This document shows, one piece after another, positions 1 to 5,797 of a stretch of 5,797 bases of DNA. This DNA is from Acidobacteriaceae bacterium (lineage in GTDB: Bacteria > Acidobacteriota > Terriglobia > Terriglobales > Acidobacteriaceae). Each line of letters opens with the position of its first letter. Position 1 is the first letter of the stretch. The notes under the pieces are model-generated. The model saw nothing but the letters and a program-made list of their open reading frames with translations. It ran no database searches and was not told the origin of the DNA. The DNA lies in assembly GCA_003133425.1 (NCBI GenBank), contig PKXI01000017.1, forward strand, positions 27,327 to 33,123, given 5' to 3'. The position numbers were made by a program, and so were the translations under genes.

Positions 1-323
1 CCCCCTGCGCTCTTTGCGAAAGGCGGCATGAGCTTACCTGGAACGCCATTCGCGACGATCTGACGCAGACGGTCTTCTCCGGCGACATCGAGATAGACGG
101 GATTGGCAAGCGGGATCGCCACTCCATTCTTGCCGTTTTCCCCATGGCAGGCGGCGCAGTTTTCTTTATAAAGCGTAGGGAAGGCAAGCACTTCATCGGG
201 GCGCAAGACTGCGGGTCCAGTTCCAGGACGACCGGAAATGTGATTGCAGCCGAGCGAAGCAATGCAAACCGCAACAAGGCCGAGTGCACTGCGTCGCGCG
301 GATTTGAGCGTCGCCAGTTTCAT
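1..323 (-). CDS. c-type cytochrome, probable lipoprotein (partial, 3' end outside window)
   Basis: The first 107 codons of a secreted or membrane-anchored cytochrome c are present; the gene runs off the left edge. Residues 1-26 form a basic start (MKLATLKSARR) followed by a hydrophobic stretch ending in SLGC. This looks like a lipoprotein signal with Cys26 as the lipidated residue, although Ser rather than Leu at -3 makes the lipobox imperfect. A heme c site CAACH (Cys56, Cys59, His60) follows, and Met99 in LMPPF is the likely sixth ligand, so one cytochrome c domain is nearly complete before the edge. A second heme domain could lie outside. The ATG at 323-321 overlaps the stop of the upstream membrane-protein gene in an ATGA arrangement, which implies translational coupling. 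As the last visible gene of the oxidase operon it may pass electrons to the caa3 oxidase. The family assignment is firm; the role as donor is inferred. Confidence 0.85.
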   Translation of the reverse strand, partial: MKLATLKSARRSALGLVAVCIASLGCNHISGRPGTGPAVLRPDEVLAFPTLYKENCAACHGENGKNGVAIPLANPVYLDVAGEDRLRQIVANGVPGKLMPPFAKSAG

Positions 324-1192
324 TTCTTGTCGTCTTTCGTTTCGATTTGATCTCCGTGGAGGCCGGCGCGAACGGAGAAGGGCAAGGCTTGAAACTGCGG
401 GGTTCGCACCTTGACATGAAGATTTACCACGAAGCCGCAGACCAAACCGAATGCAATCTGCGAGACGATGAACCAGGGCCAGTTGATTCGTGCATTGAGG
501 ATGGGACTGATGACGCCAATCGCGGAATAGAGAATTCCCGTCCACAGAAAGGGCGCGATGAATCCAGCGGTAAGGATTGGCTTCCAGGGGAACATCGGCA
601 ACATGGCTCCGTAGAGCAGGCCGATGAGGACCGAGGCGAGAACGTGGATGGCCGTGGCAGCGAGCAACCCCTCGATATGAAACTGGGCCAAAAAGGCGTT
701 ACTCTCTCCCGCCCAGCCGACGAAACCGCCGGCGGCCAGAAGATTTACCGCATACCAGACACTGTGATAACGGAGAAGGCCGTAAAGAGCAGCGGGCACA
801 ATCATTGCAATGCCCCCTGCGATACCGCCTCTGACCCCCGCCGTCAGGCTGAAGGTTTCAACCGGCAGCAACTTGCGATGCATGAGGTTCCCCGAAATGC
901 GCTCACGGATTGTACGAGTGCTTGCGATGACGATGATCGCGTCGTGGACCGGAACCATAATGTGATGCTCGTGCGGAAAGACCTGGAAGAACCATCCCCA
1001 AATTGCTCGGAGCGCCAAGAGAAGGCCGAGCAAGCTTATGGCCCAGTGCGTCACCATGCCCGCAAGCATGAGGGCAATTCCAAGCGCAAGCACCATGGGC
1101 CACGCTGTGGGCGCTGGAAGTGAGACAGCGCCGGTCGTGCTTCCACGCTCATCGTTCAGCCTGTTTTGATGGATGAATCCGCTTCCTTCCAT
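320..1192 (-). CDS. polytopic membrane protein of unknown function in the oxidase operon
   Basis: I do not recognise this 290-residue protein. About seven hydrophobic segments are visible, near residues 31-47, 49-67, 121-140, 147-161, 175-200, 207-228 and 237-259. The first two helices end in a histidine-rich loop, PHEHH (73-77), followed by VPVHD (80-84). A polar stretch (about 91-112) separates this two-helix unit from a second block of about five helices, and the C-terminus is charged (ETKDDKK). The two-helix front half is reminiscent of small oxidase subunit IV-like proteins, but this is only an impression. I chose the ATG at 1192 because AGGCGG lies about 7 bases upstream. A TTG at 1225 would add 11 residues and overlap coxC by 11 bases. 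The gene is 22 bp downstream of coxC and overlaps the cytochrome c gene by ATGA, so it is co-expressed with the oxidase. An accessory subunit or assembly role is inferred from position alone. Confidence 0.8.
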   Translation of the reverse strand: MEGSGFIHQNRLNDERGSTTGAVSLPAPTAWPMVLALGIALMLAGMVTHWAISLLGLLLALRAIWGWFFQVFPHEHHIMVPVHDAIIVIASTRTIRERISGNLMHRKLLPVETFSLTAGVRGGIAGGIAMIVPAALYGLLRYHSVWYAVNLLAAGGFVGWAGESNAFLAQFHIEGLLAATAIHVLASVLIGLLYGAMLPMFPWKPILTAGFIAPFLWTGILYSAIGVISPILNARINWPWFIVSQIAFGLVCGFVVNLHVKVRTPQFQALPFSVRAGLHGDQIETKDDKK

Positions 1193-1214
1193 TGTTGTTC
1201 CGCCTTCTTGAAAC

Positions 1215-1820
1215 CTATCTGCCAATGACGTATACGACCAGAAAGACGGCTACCCAGATGCCATCGACAAAATGCCAATAGAGAGAAAGTACTTCGAGCC
1301 GCTCCGAATGAACTTCCTTCAAGCGCCCGGCGAGGGAGATTCCGAGCGCGACGCAAAGCATGATTAGTCCGACGAGGACGTGCGTTGCGTGCAGGCCAAC
1401 CAGCGAATAAAAAGTAGATCCAAAGAGATTGGTGCGAATCGTCAATCCGTCATCATGGATGAGGTGATACCACTCCCGCGCCGTCGAGAGCAGGAACAGA
1501 GAACCCAGAAGAACTGTGGAGGCTAGACCGATAGCGCAATTCCGGAGGTTATTCCTGCGTAGGGCGGCGACCGCGAAATGAACTGTGAAACTGCTGGAGA
1601 GGAGGCAAACAGTGCTGAAGATCGGCAGCTCCAACACCTGTGCGGGGTACGGACCGGTCAGGCTCTTGCCCATGTAGAAGACATAAGAGACGAAAAAGAT
1701 TATGAAGATCGCGGCCTCAGCCACGATCAGACAGATCATGCCGACCGTACCGCGACTGGGCAATACCCACGGTGGCTCAGCTTGTGCGTCGATAGCAATC
1801 GTGCTGACGGTATTCATCAT
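1215..1820 (-). CDS. coxC: cytochrome c oxidase subunit III (short, five-helix form)
   Basis: This is the 201-residue subunit III of the heme-copper oxidase, an integral membrane protein without metal centres that stabilises subunit I and its proton uptake. Family features include a glutamate in the first helix region (LIVAEAAIF, Glu35), a serine-rich TM segment (LLSSSFTVHF), REWY in the middle, the FYSLVGLHATHVLVGL helix and the C-terminal LYWHFVDGIWVAVF signature. Five hydrophobic segments are seen, matching the short CyoC/CtaE-like form rather than the seven-helix mitochondrial type. The ATG at 1820-1818 overlaps the coxA stop (TGA at 1819-1817) as ATGA, and no strong Shine-Dalgarno is present, so reinitiation after coxA is likely. 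The next codon (1817) is also ATG. The reading frame stays open to 1862, but that start would overlap coxA by 46 bases and add an unconserved polar leader. Confidence 0.93.
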   Translation of the reverse strand: MMNTVSTIAIDAQAEPPWVLPSRGTVGMICLIVAEAAIFIIFFVSYVFYMGKSLTGPYPAQVLELPIFSTVCLLSSSFTVHFAVAALRRNNLRNCAIGLASTVLLGSLFLLSTAREWYHLIHDDGLTIRTNLFGSTFYSLVGLHATHVLVGLIMLCVALGISLAGRLKEVHSERLEVLSLYWHFVDGIWVAVFLVVYVIGR

Positions 1821-3499
1821 TCGTAGTCCGAGTCTGGATCTTCCGGGTGTTTGAGGTCCCAAAGAGGCCGGCGGCTGTGAACCGTTGGTTCAATTGCGAA
1901 GTTGTAGGACGGGGGTGGGGACGATGTGCCCCACTCCAGCGTCCACGCATCCCATGGGTCGTGGTCGGCGATTTCGCCGCGGAAGTAAGAACGAACCAGA
2001 TTGAAGACAAAGCAGACAATGCCGGCTACTTGGAAAATGGCCCCGATGCTTACGATCAGGTTCCACATCTCCCATCCGCGGCCTGCTTCGTATGTATATA
2101 TCCGTCGGGGCATGCCAAGCAGGCCAGGGACGTGCATGAAATCAAAGGTGAGATGGAAGCCGATCAGGAAGAGCCAGAAGTGCCACTTGCCGAGCATCTC
2201 GCTCATCATCCTGCCTGTCACTTTCGGGTACCAGTAGTAGAACGCGCCAAAGAGCGCAAACACGATGGCGCCGACTAGGACGTAGTGGAAGTGCGCAACA
2301 ACAAAGTAGGAGGCACTCAATTGCCAATCAAAGGGAGCAACCGAAAGCATGATGCCTGTGAGGCCGGCAATGAGGAACTGAAATAGGAAACCAATGCAGA
2401 ACATCATAGGAACGGCGAAATGTACATCGCCACCCCAAATGGTCGCCAACCAATTGAAGATCTTGATTCCCGTCGGGACGGAGATCACCATGGTGGCAAA
2501 GACGAAGAAGGTATTGCCTGCAGGGCCAAGGCCGACAGTGAACATATGATGTGCCCACACACTGAGACTGATGAAGCCGATCGCGATCGAGGCCGCAACC
2601 ATCGCCGGATAACCAAAGACGGCCTTGCGGGAGAAGACGGGGACGATCTCGTTGACGAACGCGAACGCTGGCAACACCAAAATGTAGACCTCCGGGTGGC
2701 CGAAGATCCAGAAGTAGTGCATCCACAAAACGGCTGAGCCACCGGCCTGGGTATCGAAAAAGTGGGAGCCGACATAGCGGTCCAGAGTCAGCATGATCTG
2801 CGCGGCTGTAAGTGGACCAACAGCAATAAAAACCATGGAGCACATCACAAGGTAGAGCCAGACCAGAAGCGGCAGGCGGGTCATCTTCATGCCTTTGCAG
2901 CGCATGCAGATGATAGTTGCTACGACGTTTAGTGCAGTTCCAATGGATCCGATGCCGCTTAGGAAAACCGCGAGCGTCCAGTAATCGGTGCTGTGACCGG
3001 GCGAGAAGGCCTTTGCGGTGAGGGGCGCGTACGCGAACCAGCCGACGTCCGGTGCGGAACCGGCGCCGTAGAGTCCACTTCCTCCGAAGTAGCTGAAGTA
3101 CAGAAGCAGACCGCCAAACGCGGAGATCCAGAAGCTGAATGCATTCAATCGCGGGAACGCCATGTCTCTCGCGCCAATCATCAACGGGACAAGATAGTTG
3201 GCAAAGCCGAACAGCATCGGCATACCCATAAAAAACACCATCGTGGTGCCGTGCATGGTGAATAGCCGGTTGAATACCTGGGGGGAGACAAAATGATTGT
3301 TGGGAACAGCAAGCTGAATTCGCATCAGCAGCGCTTCGAACCCCCCGATGACAAGAAAGATGAGCGCATAGGCAATGTACATCAAGCCGATCTTTTTATG
3401 ATCGACAGTCGTTATCCACTCGTAGATAACTTCCAACCCCGGACGCTTGAGCGCCAGAGACTGATCGATTCCTTCCATTACGGGAGTTGAATCTGCCAT
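1817..3499 (-). CDS. coxA: cytochrome c oxidase subunit I, A1-type heme-copper oxidase
   Basis: This is the catalytic subunit (560 residues, about 12 helices) that reduces O2 to water at heme a3-CuB and pumps protons. Ligands visible are His83 and His405 (heme a), His403 (heme a3, in VAHFHYVL), and His268, His317 and His318 (CuB). Tyr272 in HPEVY is the cross-linked tyrosine. Glu270 in the same motif, Asp112 and the asparagines 101 and 119 mark an intact D-channel, and Lys346 in VPTGIK marks the K-channel, so this is family A1. Arg464-Arg465 (GMPRR) contact the heme propionates. Oddly, the usual His-Asp before the heme ligands (DWQxHDTYF) reads Ser395-Ala396 here (DWQLSASYF), removing two Mg/Mn ligands. 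The gene starts 24 bp after coxB; AAGAAG about 5 bases before the ATG is a modest ribosome binding site. The length is normal and no frameshift is seen. Confidence 0.98.
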   Translation of the reverse strand: MADSTPVMEGIDQSLALKRPGLEVIYEWITTVDHKKIGLMYIAYALIFLVIGGFEALLMRIQLAVPNNHFVSPQVFNRLFTMHGTTMVFFMGMPMLFGFANYLVPLMIGARDMAFPRLNAFSFWISAFGGLLLYFSYFGGSGLYGAGSAPDVGWFAYAPLTAKAFSPGHSTDYWTLAVFLSGIGSIGTALNVVATIICMRCKGMKMTRLPLLVWLYLVMCSMVFIAVGPLTAAQIMLTLDRYVGSHFFDTQAGGSAVLWMHYFWIFGHPEVYILVLPAFAFVNEIVPVFSRKAVFGYPAMVAASIAIGFISLSVWAHHMFTVGLGPAGNTFFVFATMVISVPTGIKIFNWLATIWGGDVHFAVPMMFCIGFLFQFLIAGLTGIMLSVAPFDWQLSASYFVVAHFHYVLVGAIVFALFGAFYYWYPKVTGRMMSEMLGKWHFWLFLIGFHLTFDFMHVPGLLGMPRRIYTYEAGRGWEMWNLIVSIGAIFQVAGIVCFVFNLVRSYFRGEIADHDPWDAWTLEWGTSSPPPSYNFAIEPTVHSRRPLWDLKHPEDPDSDYE

Positions 3500-3523
3500 A
3501 CGCGCTTCTTTCTGGAAAGGCGT

Positions 3524-4609
3524 TTAGTGAAGCGTTGTGAGATACGCCGTAATCGCGTTCAGGTCGTGATCGTTCAGATGCATCGGTGGCATCAGCGCAC
3601 CAGGCTTCATCGAACTTGGGTCGTCTATCCACTTTTTCAGATTTTCTGGCGTGTTCTGGATCGATCCGGAGGCAAGCGTGTCACGGCTTGCGAGATGGGT
3701 GAGATCAGGTCCAAATCGACCTGTCGCCGATGTTCCAGCGACTGTATGACAGTTGATGCAGGCGTTATGCAAGAAGACGGTCTGTCCTTCGGCCGCGGCC
3801 GGGTTACCCGTAAAGTCCTGATTGGCGGGTTTCTGTTGCTGCTTGATCCAGGCAGTGAAGTCCGCAGGGGACTGTGCGTAGACGCGCAGCAGCATTTTTG
3901 CGTGTTGGGTTCCACAGTACTGTGCGCACTGCCCCAGGTAGAGGCCGGGGACCTGGGGGTCTATCCACATAGTGTTGATGCGGTTTGGAATCAGGTCCAT
4001 CTTGCCCGCAAGGCGAGGCACCCAGAAGCTATGGGTGACGTCGGCAGATGACATCCTGAGGTAGGTTGGCCTTGGATTGGCGGAGTCGCTGATGGGGACA
4101 TGAAGTTCGTTCGCGGTGATGACGCCGAATCCTGGATATCGATATTCCCACCAGAACTGGTGCCCAATTACGGTGACATCAAGCGCATTCGCCGGTTTGG
4201 GGATGCTTTCGGTCGTGAGGATAACCCGGGTGGTTGTGAGAAAAAGCATTATCACGATCAGAATTGGAATCACGGTCCAGGCCAGCTCAATCTGATTGCT
4301 ACCGTAAATCTGGGCCGGTTCGCGAGAAGGGTCTTCGGACCGATGGCGGAAGCGGAGCAGCGCATAAAGCAACAGAGCACCGACGATGAGAAAGATGGCG
4401 GCGGTGACAGAGAACACCAGCATCGACAGACTGAAGATGGAATGAGCCGGGGTGCCTGCCGGATCGAAGATATTTGTCGGAGACTCCGCGCGAACTGTAT
4501 CGGCAAAGAGGAACATCCACCAAGCCGCTCTCCTGGATAGCAGGGTAGAGATGAAGTCGATTTGTCTGAAAGGCTTTGTCATGGGGATTGGGGGCGGCGC
4601 AGAGGACAT
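3524..4609 (-). CDS. coxB: cytochrome c oxidase subunit II with fused cytochrome c domain (caa3-type)
   Basis: Subunit II receives electrons from cytochrome c and passes them through CuA to heme a. The 361-residue protein has a short N-terminal hydrophobic stretch (about 29-36) that may be a signal peptide cleaved near VRA-ES (41/42). Two transmembrane helices follow (about 58-87 and 108-131), then a periplasmic cupredoxin domain. The aromatic electron-entry motif is HQFWWEY (150-156). CuA ligands are His193, Cys228, Cys232, His236 and Met239. Gln230 stands where Glu is usual; its backbone carbonyl normally binds CuA and its side chain the Mg site. The C-terminal extension (about 272-361) carries a heme c motif CINCH (Cys284, Cys287, His288), with Met340 or Met343 in MPPM as axial ligand, which defines a caa3-type enzyme. 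The ATG at 4609 is preceded by AAGGGGG at about 6 bases. It is the first gene of the operon. Confidence 0.97.
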   Translation of the reverse strand: MSSAPPPIPMTKPFRQIDFISTLLSRRAAWWMFLFADTVRAESPTNIFDPAGTPAHSIFSLSMLVFSVTAAIFLIVGALLLYALLRFRHRSEDPSREPAQIYGSNQIELAWTVIPILIVIMLFLTTTRVILTTESIPKPANALDVTVIGHQFWWEYRYPGFGVITANELHVPISDSANPRPTYLRMSSADVTHSFWVPRLAGKMDLIPNRINTMWIDPQVPGLYLGQCAQYCGTQHAKMLLRVYAQSPADFTAWIKQQQKPANQDFTGNPAAAEGQTVFLHNACINCHTVAGTSATGRFGPDLTHLASRDTLASGSIQNTPENLKKWIDDPSSMKPGALMPPMHLNDHDLNAITAYLTTLH

Positions 4610-4620
4610 TCCTGTCCCCC
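4601..4620 (-). promoter_or_regulatory. predicted hairpin over the coxB start codon
   Basis: In the coxB transcript the bases 4620-4613 (GGGGGACA) can pair with 4608-4601 (UGUCCUCU) around a GGAA loop (4612-4609). That makes eight pairs, two of them G-U, closed by a GNRA-type tetraloop. The stem contains the G-rich Shine-Dalgarno and the U and G of the AUG, and the A of the AUG is the last loop base. The pairing is read directly from the sequence; an effect on translation is inferred. Confidence 0.45.
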
Positions 4621-4655
4621 TTCATGGTGTCTCACGCGTGGCGGCGTCGTTCGGC

Positions 4656-4684
4656 ACTATCAGTCGCAGTGAATGACCTTTCAA
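4656..4684 (-). promoter_or_regulatory. sigma70-like promoter for the cox operon
   Basis: Read on the minus strand, TTGAAA (4684-4679) is followed by a 17-base spacer and GATAGT (4661-4656). The -35 matches TTGACA at four of six bases and the -10 resembles TATAAT. Transcription would start near 4649, giving a leader of about 40 bases before the coxB ATG. It is the best promoter candidate in the divergent region, but no start site has been measured. Confidence 0.6.
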
Positions 4685-4745
4685 TTCGCGTCGTTATTCG
4701 CGGTCGTAAAAGCTCGATAGCCAGGGAGGCAGAATCTAGTGAGGG

Positions 4746-4788
4746 CATTGTGCTGTTTTCGCACATTCTTTTTCTCGGTGGCACAATG
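4746..4788. promoter_or_regulatory. cluster of three TGTGC/GCACA half-sites, candidate operator
   Basis: CATTGTGC (4746-4753) and GCACAATG (4781-4788) form a perfect 8-bp inverted repeat. Between them lies a third arm, GCACA (4761-4765), which also pairs with TGTGC (4749-4753) across a 7-base spacer. The half-sites resemble the TGTGA-type arms used by many Crp/Fnr proteins, though the spacing is not the canonical 6. The cluster lies about midway between coxB and the divergent Crp/Fnr gene, so it could serve either. Binding is inferred. Confidence 0.4.
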
Positions 4789-4814
4789 GCGAGAGCAGCC
4801 CCGATGAAAGCCTA

Positions 4815-4842
4815 TTACGGGGGTCGCGAGGTATGCTATGAC
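4815..4842 (+). promoter_or_regulatory. weak candidate promoter for the Crp/Fnr gene
   Basis: TGCTATGAC (4834-4842) resembles an extended -10 (TGnTATAAT). The best -35 at a usual distance is TTACGG (4815-4820), which is poor. A start near 4849 would leave about 50 bases of leader. A promoter must exist somewhere in this interval, but this placement is tentative. Confidence 0.3.
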
Positions 4843-4849
4843 TTAAGTC
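4840..4849. repeat. 10-bp perfect palindrome GACTTAAGTC
   Basis: The sequence GACTTAAGTC reads the same on both strands. It lies 50 bases upstream of the regulator's ATG and overlaps the candidate -10, where a bound protein would block transcription. An autoregulatory operator is possible, but a 10-bp palindrome alone is weak evidence. Confidence 0.35.
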
Positions 4850-4898
4850 TGAGGATGCACCTTTGCTTCAGAGAGCCGCTAAGTGTGCGGAGAAGTCC

Positions 4899-5609
4899 AT
4901 GATAACAAGACGAATCGCGGCGCTGCAATGCACGAAGCTCTTCGGGAGCCTGGTCCCCGAAGAACTCTCGGACATCGCTCGACGAGCCAACGACCTTCAC
5001 CTTCAGAGAGGTGAGATGCTGTTTCTGTCAGGAGAGCCTGCGAAAGGTCTCTTTGTGGTTGTCGGTGGCGAGATTCGTGTGTTCCGACAGAACGAAGATG
5101 GACGCGAACAGGTAATGCATATAGATCGGGCCGGGGCAGTGTTGGGAGACGTTCCCGTGTTCGATGACGGACCCTATCCGGCTTCTGCAGTATCAGAAGC
5201 TGAGACAGATTTGCTCATTATCGAAAAGGGCGACATTCGTGATTTGTGCGCGCAGTATCCATCCCTCGCACTAGCGGCACTTAAGTTGATGGCGGGGAGG
5301 GTCAGGAGTCATGCAAATCTGATAGAGGCATTGTCGCTCCATGAAGTTGGACAGCGACTTGCGCTCTTTCTTCTTACAGCGGCGAAAGCCGCCAACTTCT
5401 CTGCAGACGTTCCAATCGCATTTCGCCTGCGTCTCTCCAATCATGAGATTGCCAGCCACATCGGTTCTGTAAGAGACGTAGTTTCGCGTGCTCTTACTCG
5501 ACTCAAACAGCAGGGGCTGATTTCTATCGACGACCGCGACGTGACGATCCTGAACTTGCGGGGTCTTGAGCGTTATGCGGAAAATTCACGGAGTTCTGCC
5601 AATTTATAA
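4899..5609 (+). CDS. Crp/Fnr-family transcriptional regulator
   Basis: A 236-residue DNA-binding regulator of the usual family length. Residues about 12-115 form the cyclic-nucleotide-binding-like beta barrel ([20 protein letters not shown] at 38-57, [10 protein letters not shown] at 79-88). A long dimerisation helix follows (about 121-150), then a C-terminal winged helix-turn-helix ([20 protein letters not shown], 179-198) with recognition helix around 191-202. The cassette position that holds Arg in CRP is within DDGPYPASA (89-97) and has no Arg, so cAMP binding is unlikely. Only Cys11 and Cys117 occur, so there is no FNR-type Fe-S cluster. The ATG at 4899 was chosen because GGAG (4889-4892) sits 6 bases upstream; a TTG at 4863 with GAGG at 4851 would add 12 residues. 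Divergent placement next to the cox operon suggests that it controls the operon. The gene ends convergently on argC. The family is certain; the ligand and targets are not known. Confidence 0.95.
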   Translation: MITRRIAALQCTKLFGSLVPEELSDIARRANDLHLQRGEMLFLSGEPAKGLFVVVGGEIRVFRQNEDGREQVMHIDRAGAVLGDVPVFDDGPYPASAVSEAETDLLIIEKGDIRDLCAQYPSLALAALKLMAGRVRSHANLIEALSLHEVGQRLALFLLTAAKAANFSADVPIAFRLRLSNHEIASHIGSVRDVVSRALTRLKQQGLISIDDRDVTILNLRGLERYAENSRSSANL

Positions 5610-5797
5610 CAAACCCTCTGCTTCTCCAAATCCAAACATCAGATTCATGTTCTGCACCGCCTGCCCTGCGGCGCCCTTCAGGAGATTGTCGAGGCAGGAG
5701 ACCAGGACGAGCCGCTTGCCGTCCTTTGCGAGTTCAAATCCAATATCACAATAGCTGGTATGCGCCACATGTTGAATCTGCGGCAGATGCGGCGTAG
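5604..5797 (-). CDS. argC: N-acetyl-gamma-glutamyl-phosphate reductase, C-terminal end (partial)
   Basis: The last 64 codons of ArgC, the cytoplasmic NADPH-dependent enzyme that reduces N-acetylglutamyl phosphate to the semialdehyde in arginine biosynthesis. The start lies beyond the right edge. The recognisable part is [14 protein letters not shown] followed by the family's highly conserved closing signature [20 protein letters not shown], and the protein ends GEAEGLL. The catalytic cysteine region lies outside the window. The stop TAA (5606-5604) falls inside the last two codons of the convergent Crp/Fnr gene, so the genes overlap by six bases. There is no functional link to the oxidase operon; it is simply the neighbouring locus. 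Other arg genes may lie upstream to the right. Confidence 0.93.
   Translation of the reverse strand, partial: TPHLPQIQHVAHTSYCDIGFELAKDGKRLVLVSCLDNLLKGAAGQAVQNMNLMFGFGEAEGLL

Noticed and set aside
347..1123. Long plus-strand open frame (258 codons) opposite the membrane protein gene
   Set aside because: Its product is highly charged and low in hydrophobic content, as expected for the antisense of a membrane protein. The minus-strand frame has helices, a ribosome binding site and operon spacing.
1193..1225. TTG start for the membrane protein, overlapping coxC
   Set aside because: The ATG at 1192 has a better codon and a ribosome binding site at suitable distance; TTG is possible but less likely.
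1821..1862. Upstream start for coxC giving 215 residues
   Set aside because: It would overlap coxA by 46 bases and add a polar leader; the ATGA overlap at 1820 is the natural start.
4100..4540. Plus-strand open frame of 146 codons within coxB
   Set aside because: It is fully antisense to a clear coxB sequence and its product has no recognisable features.
4670..4687. Short dyads (TGAA-N6-TTCA, GAAT-N9-ATTC) around the coxB -35
   Set aside because: Four-base arms are expected by chance in AT-richer promoter sequence.
4863..4898. TTG start for the Crp/Fnr gene (248 residues)
   Set aside because: The ATG at 4899 has a GGAG six bases upstream and gives the usual family length. The TTG also has a GAGG at 4851, so it is not fully excluded.
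4610..4898. Canonical FNR box (TTGAT-N4-ATCAA) in the divergent region
   Set aside because: I searched both strands by eye and found no acceptable match.
5566..5754. Plus-strand open frame of 62 codons beyond the regulator
   Set aside because: It overlaps the regulator's end and lies antisense to the conserved ArgC signature.

Overview
The window looks like a piece of a chromosome from a free-living aerobic bacterium with moderate GC content. The style of the caa3-type oxidase proteins, the soil-type Crp/Fnr regulator and the ArgC C-terminus make Acidobacteriota my best guess. This rests on recollection of protein style only; no rRNA or other marker is present.

Positions 1-4609 hold one minus-strand operon, transcribed from right to left, for a heme-copper cytochrome c oxidase. 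The order is coxB (subunit II with a CuA site and a fused cytochrome c domain, so caa3-type), coxA (subunit I with the heme a/a3-CuB core), coxC (short five-helix subunit III), an unrecognised polytopic membrane protein of about 290 residues, and a c-type cytochrome, probably a lipoprotein, that runs off the left edge. Spacing is very tight: 24 bp between coxB and coxA, ATGA stop/start overlaps at coxA-coxC and at the membrane protein-cytochrome junction, and 22 bp between coxC and the membrane protein. The set reads as one membrane module that takes electrons from cytochrome c to oxygen and pumps protons. No subunit IV, heme A synthesis or Cu-assembly gene is visible here.

Positions 4610-4898 are a divergent intergenic region. 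It holds a good sigma70-like promoter facing coxB, a hairpin over the coxB start codon, a cluster of three TGTGC/GCACA half-sites, and a weak promoter with a 10-bp palindrome facing the regulator gene.

Positions 4899-5609 (plus strand) encode a Crp/Fnr-family transcription factor, a plausible regulator of the divergent oxidase operon. It lacks the Fe-S cysteines of FNR and the cAMP-contacting arginine of CRP, so its signal is unknown. It converges on the 3' end of argC (arginine biosynthesis, minus strand, cut by the right edge). The two genes share a TTATAA palindrome as their last six bases.

The most notable observation is that all three protein side chains that normally form the non-redox Mg/Mn site between oxidase subunits I and II appear to be replaced together. 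The second is the undescribed His-rich membrane protein inside the operon. I found no mobile elements, tRNA or rRNA genes, or CRISPR arrays.
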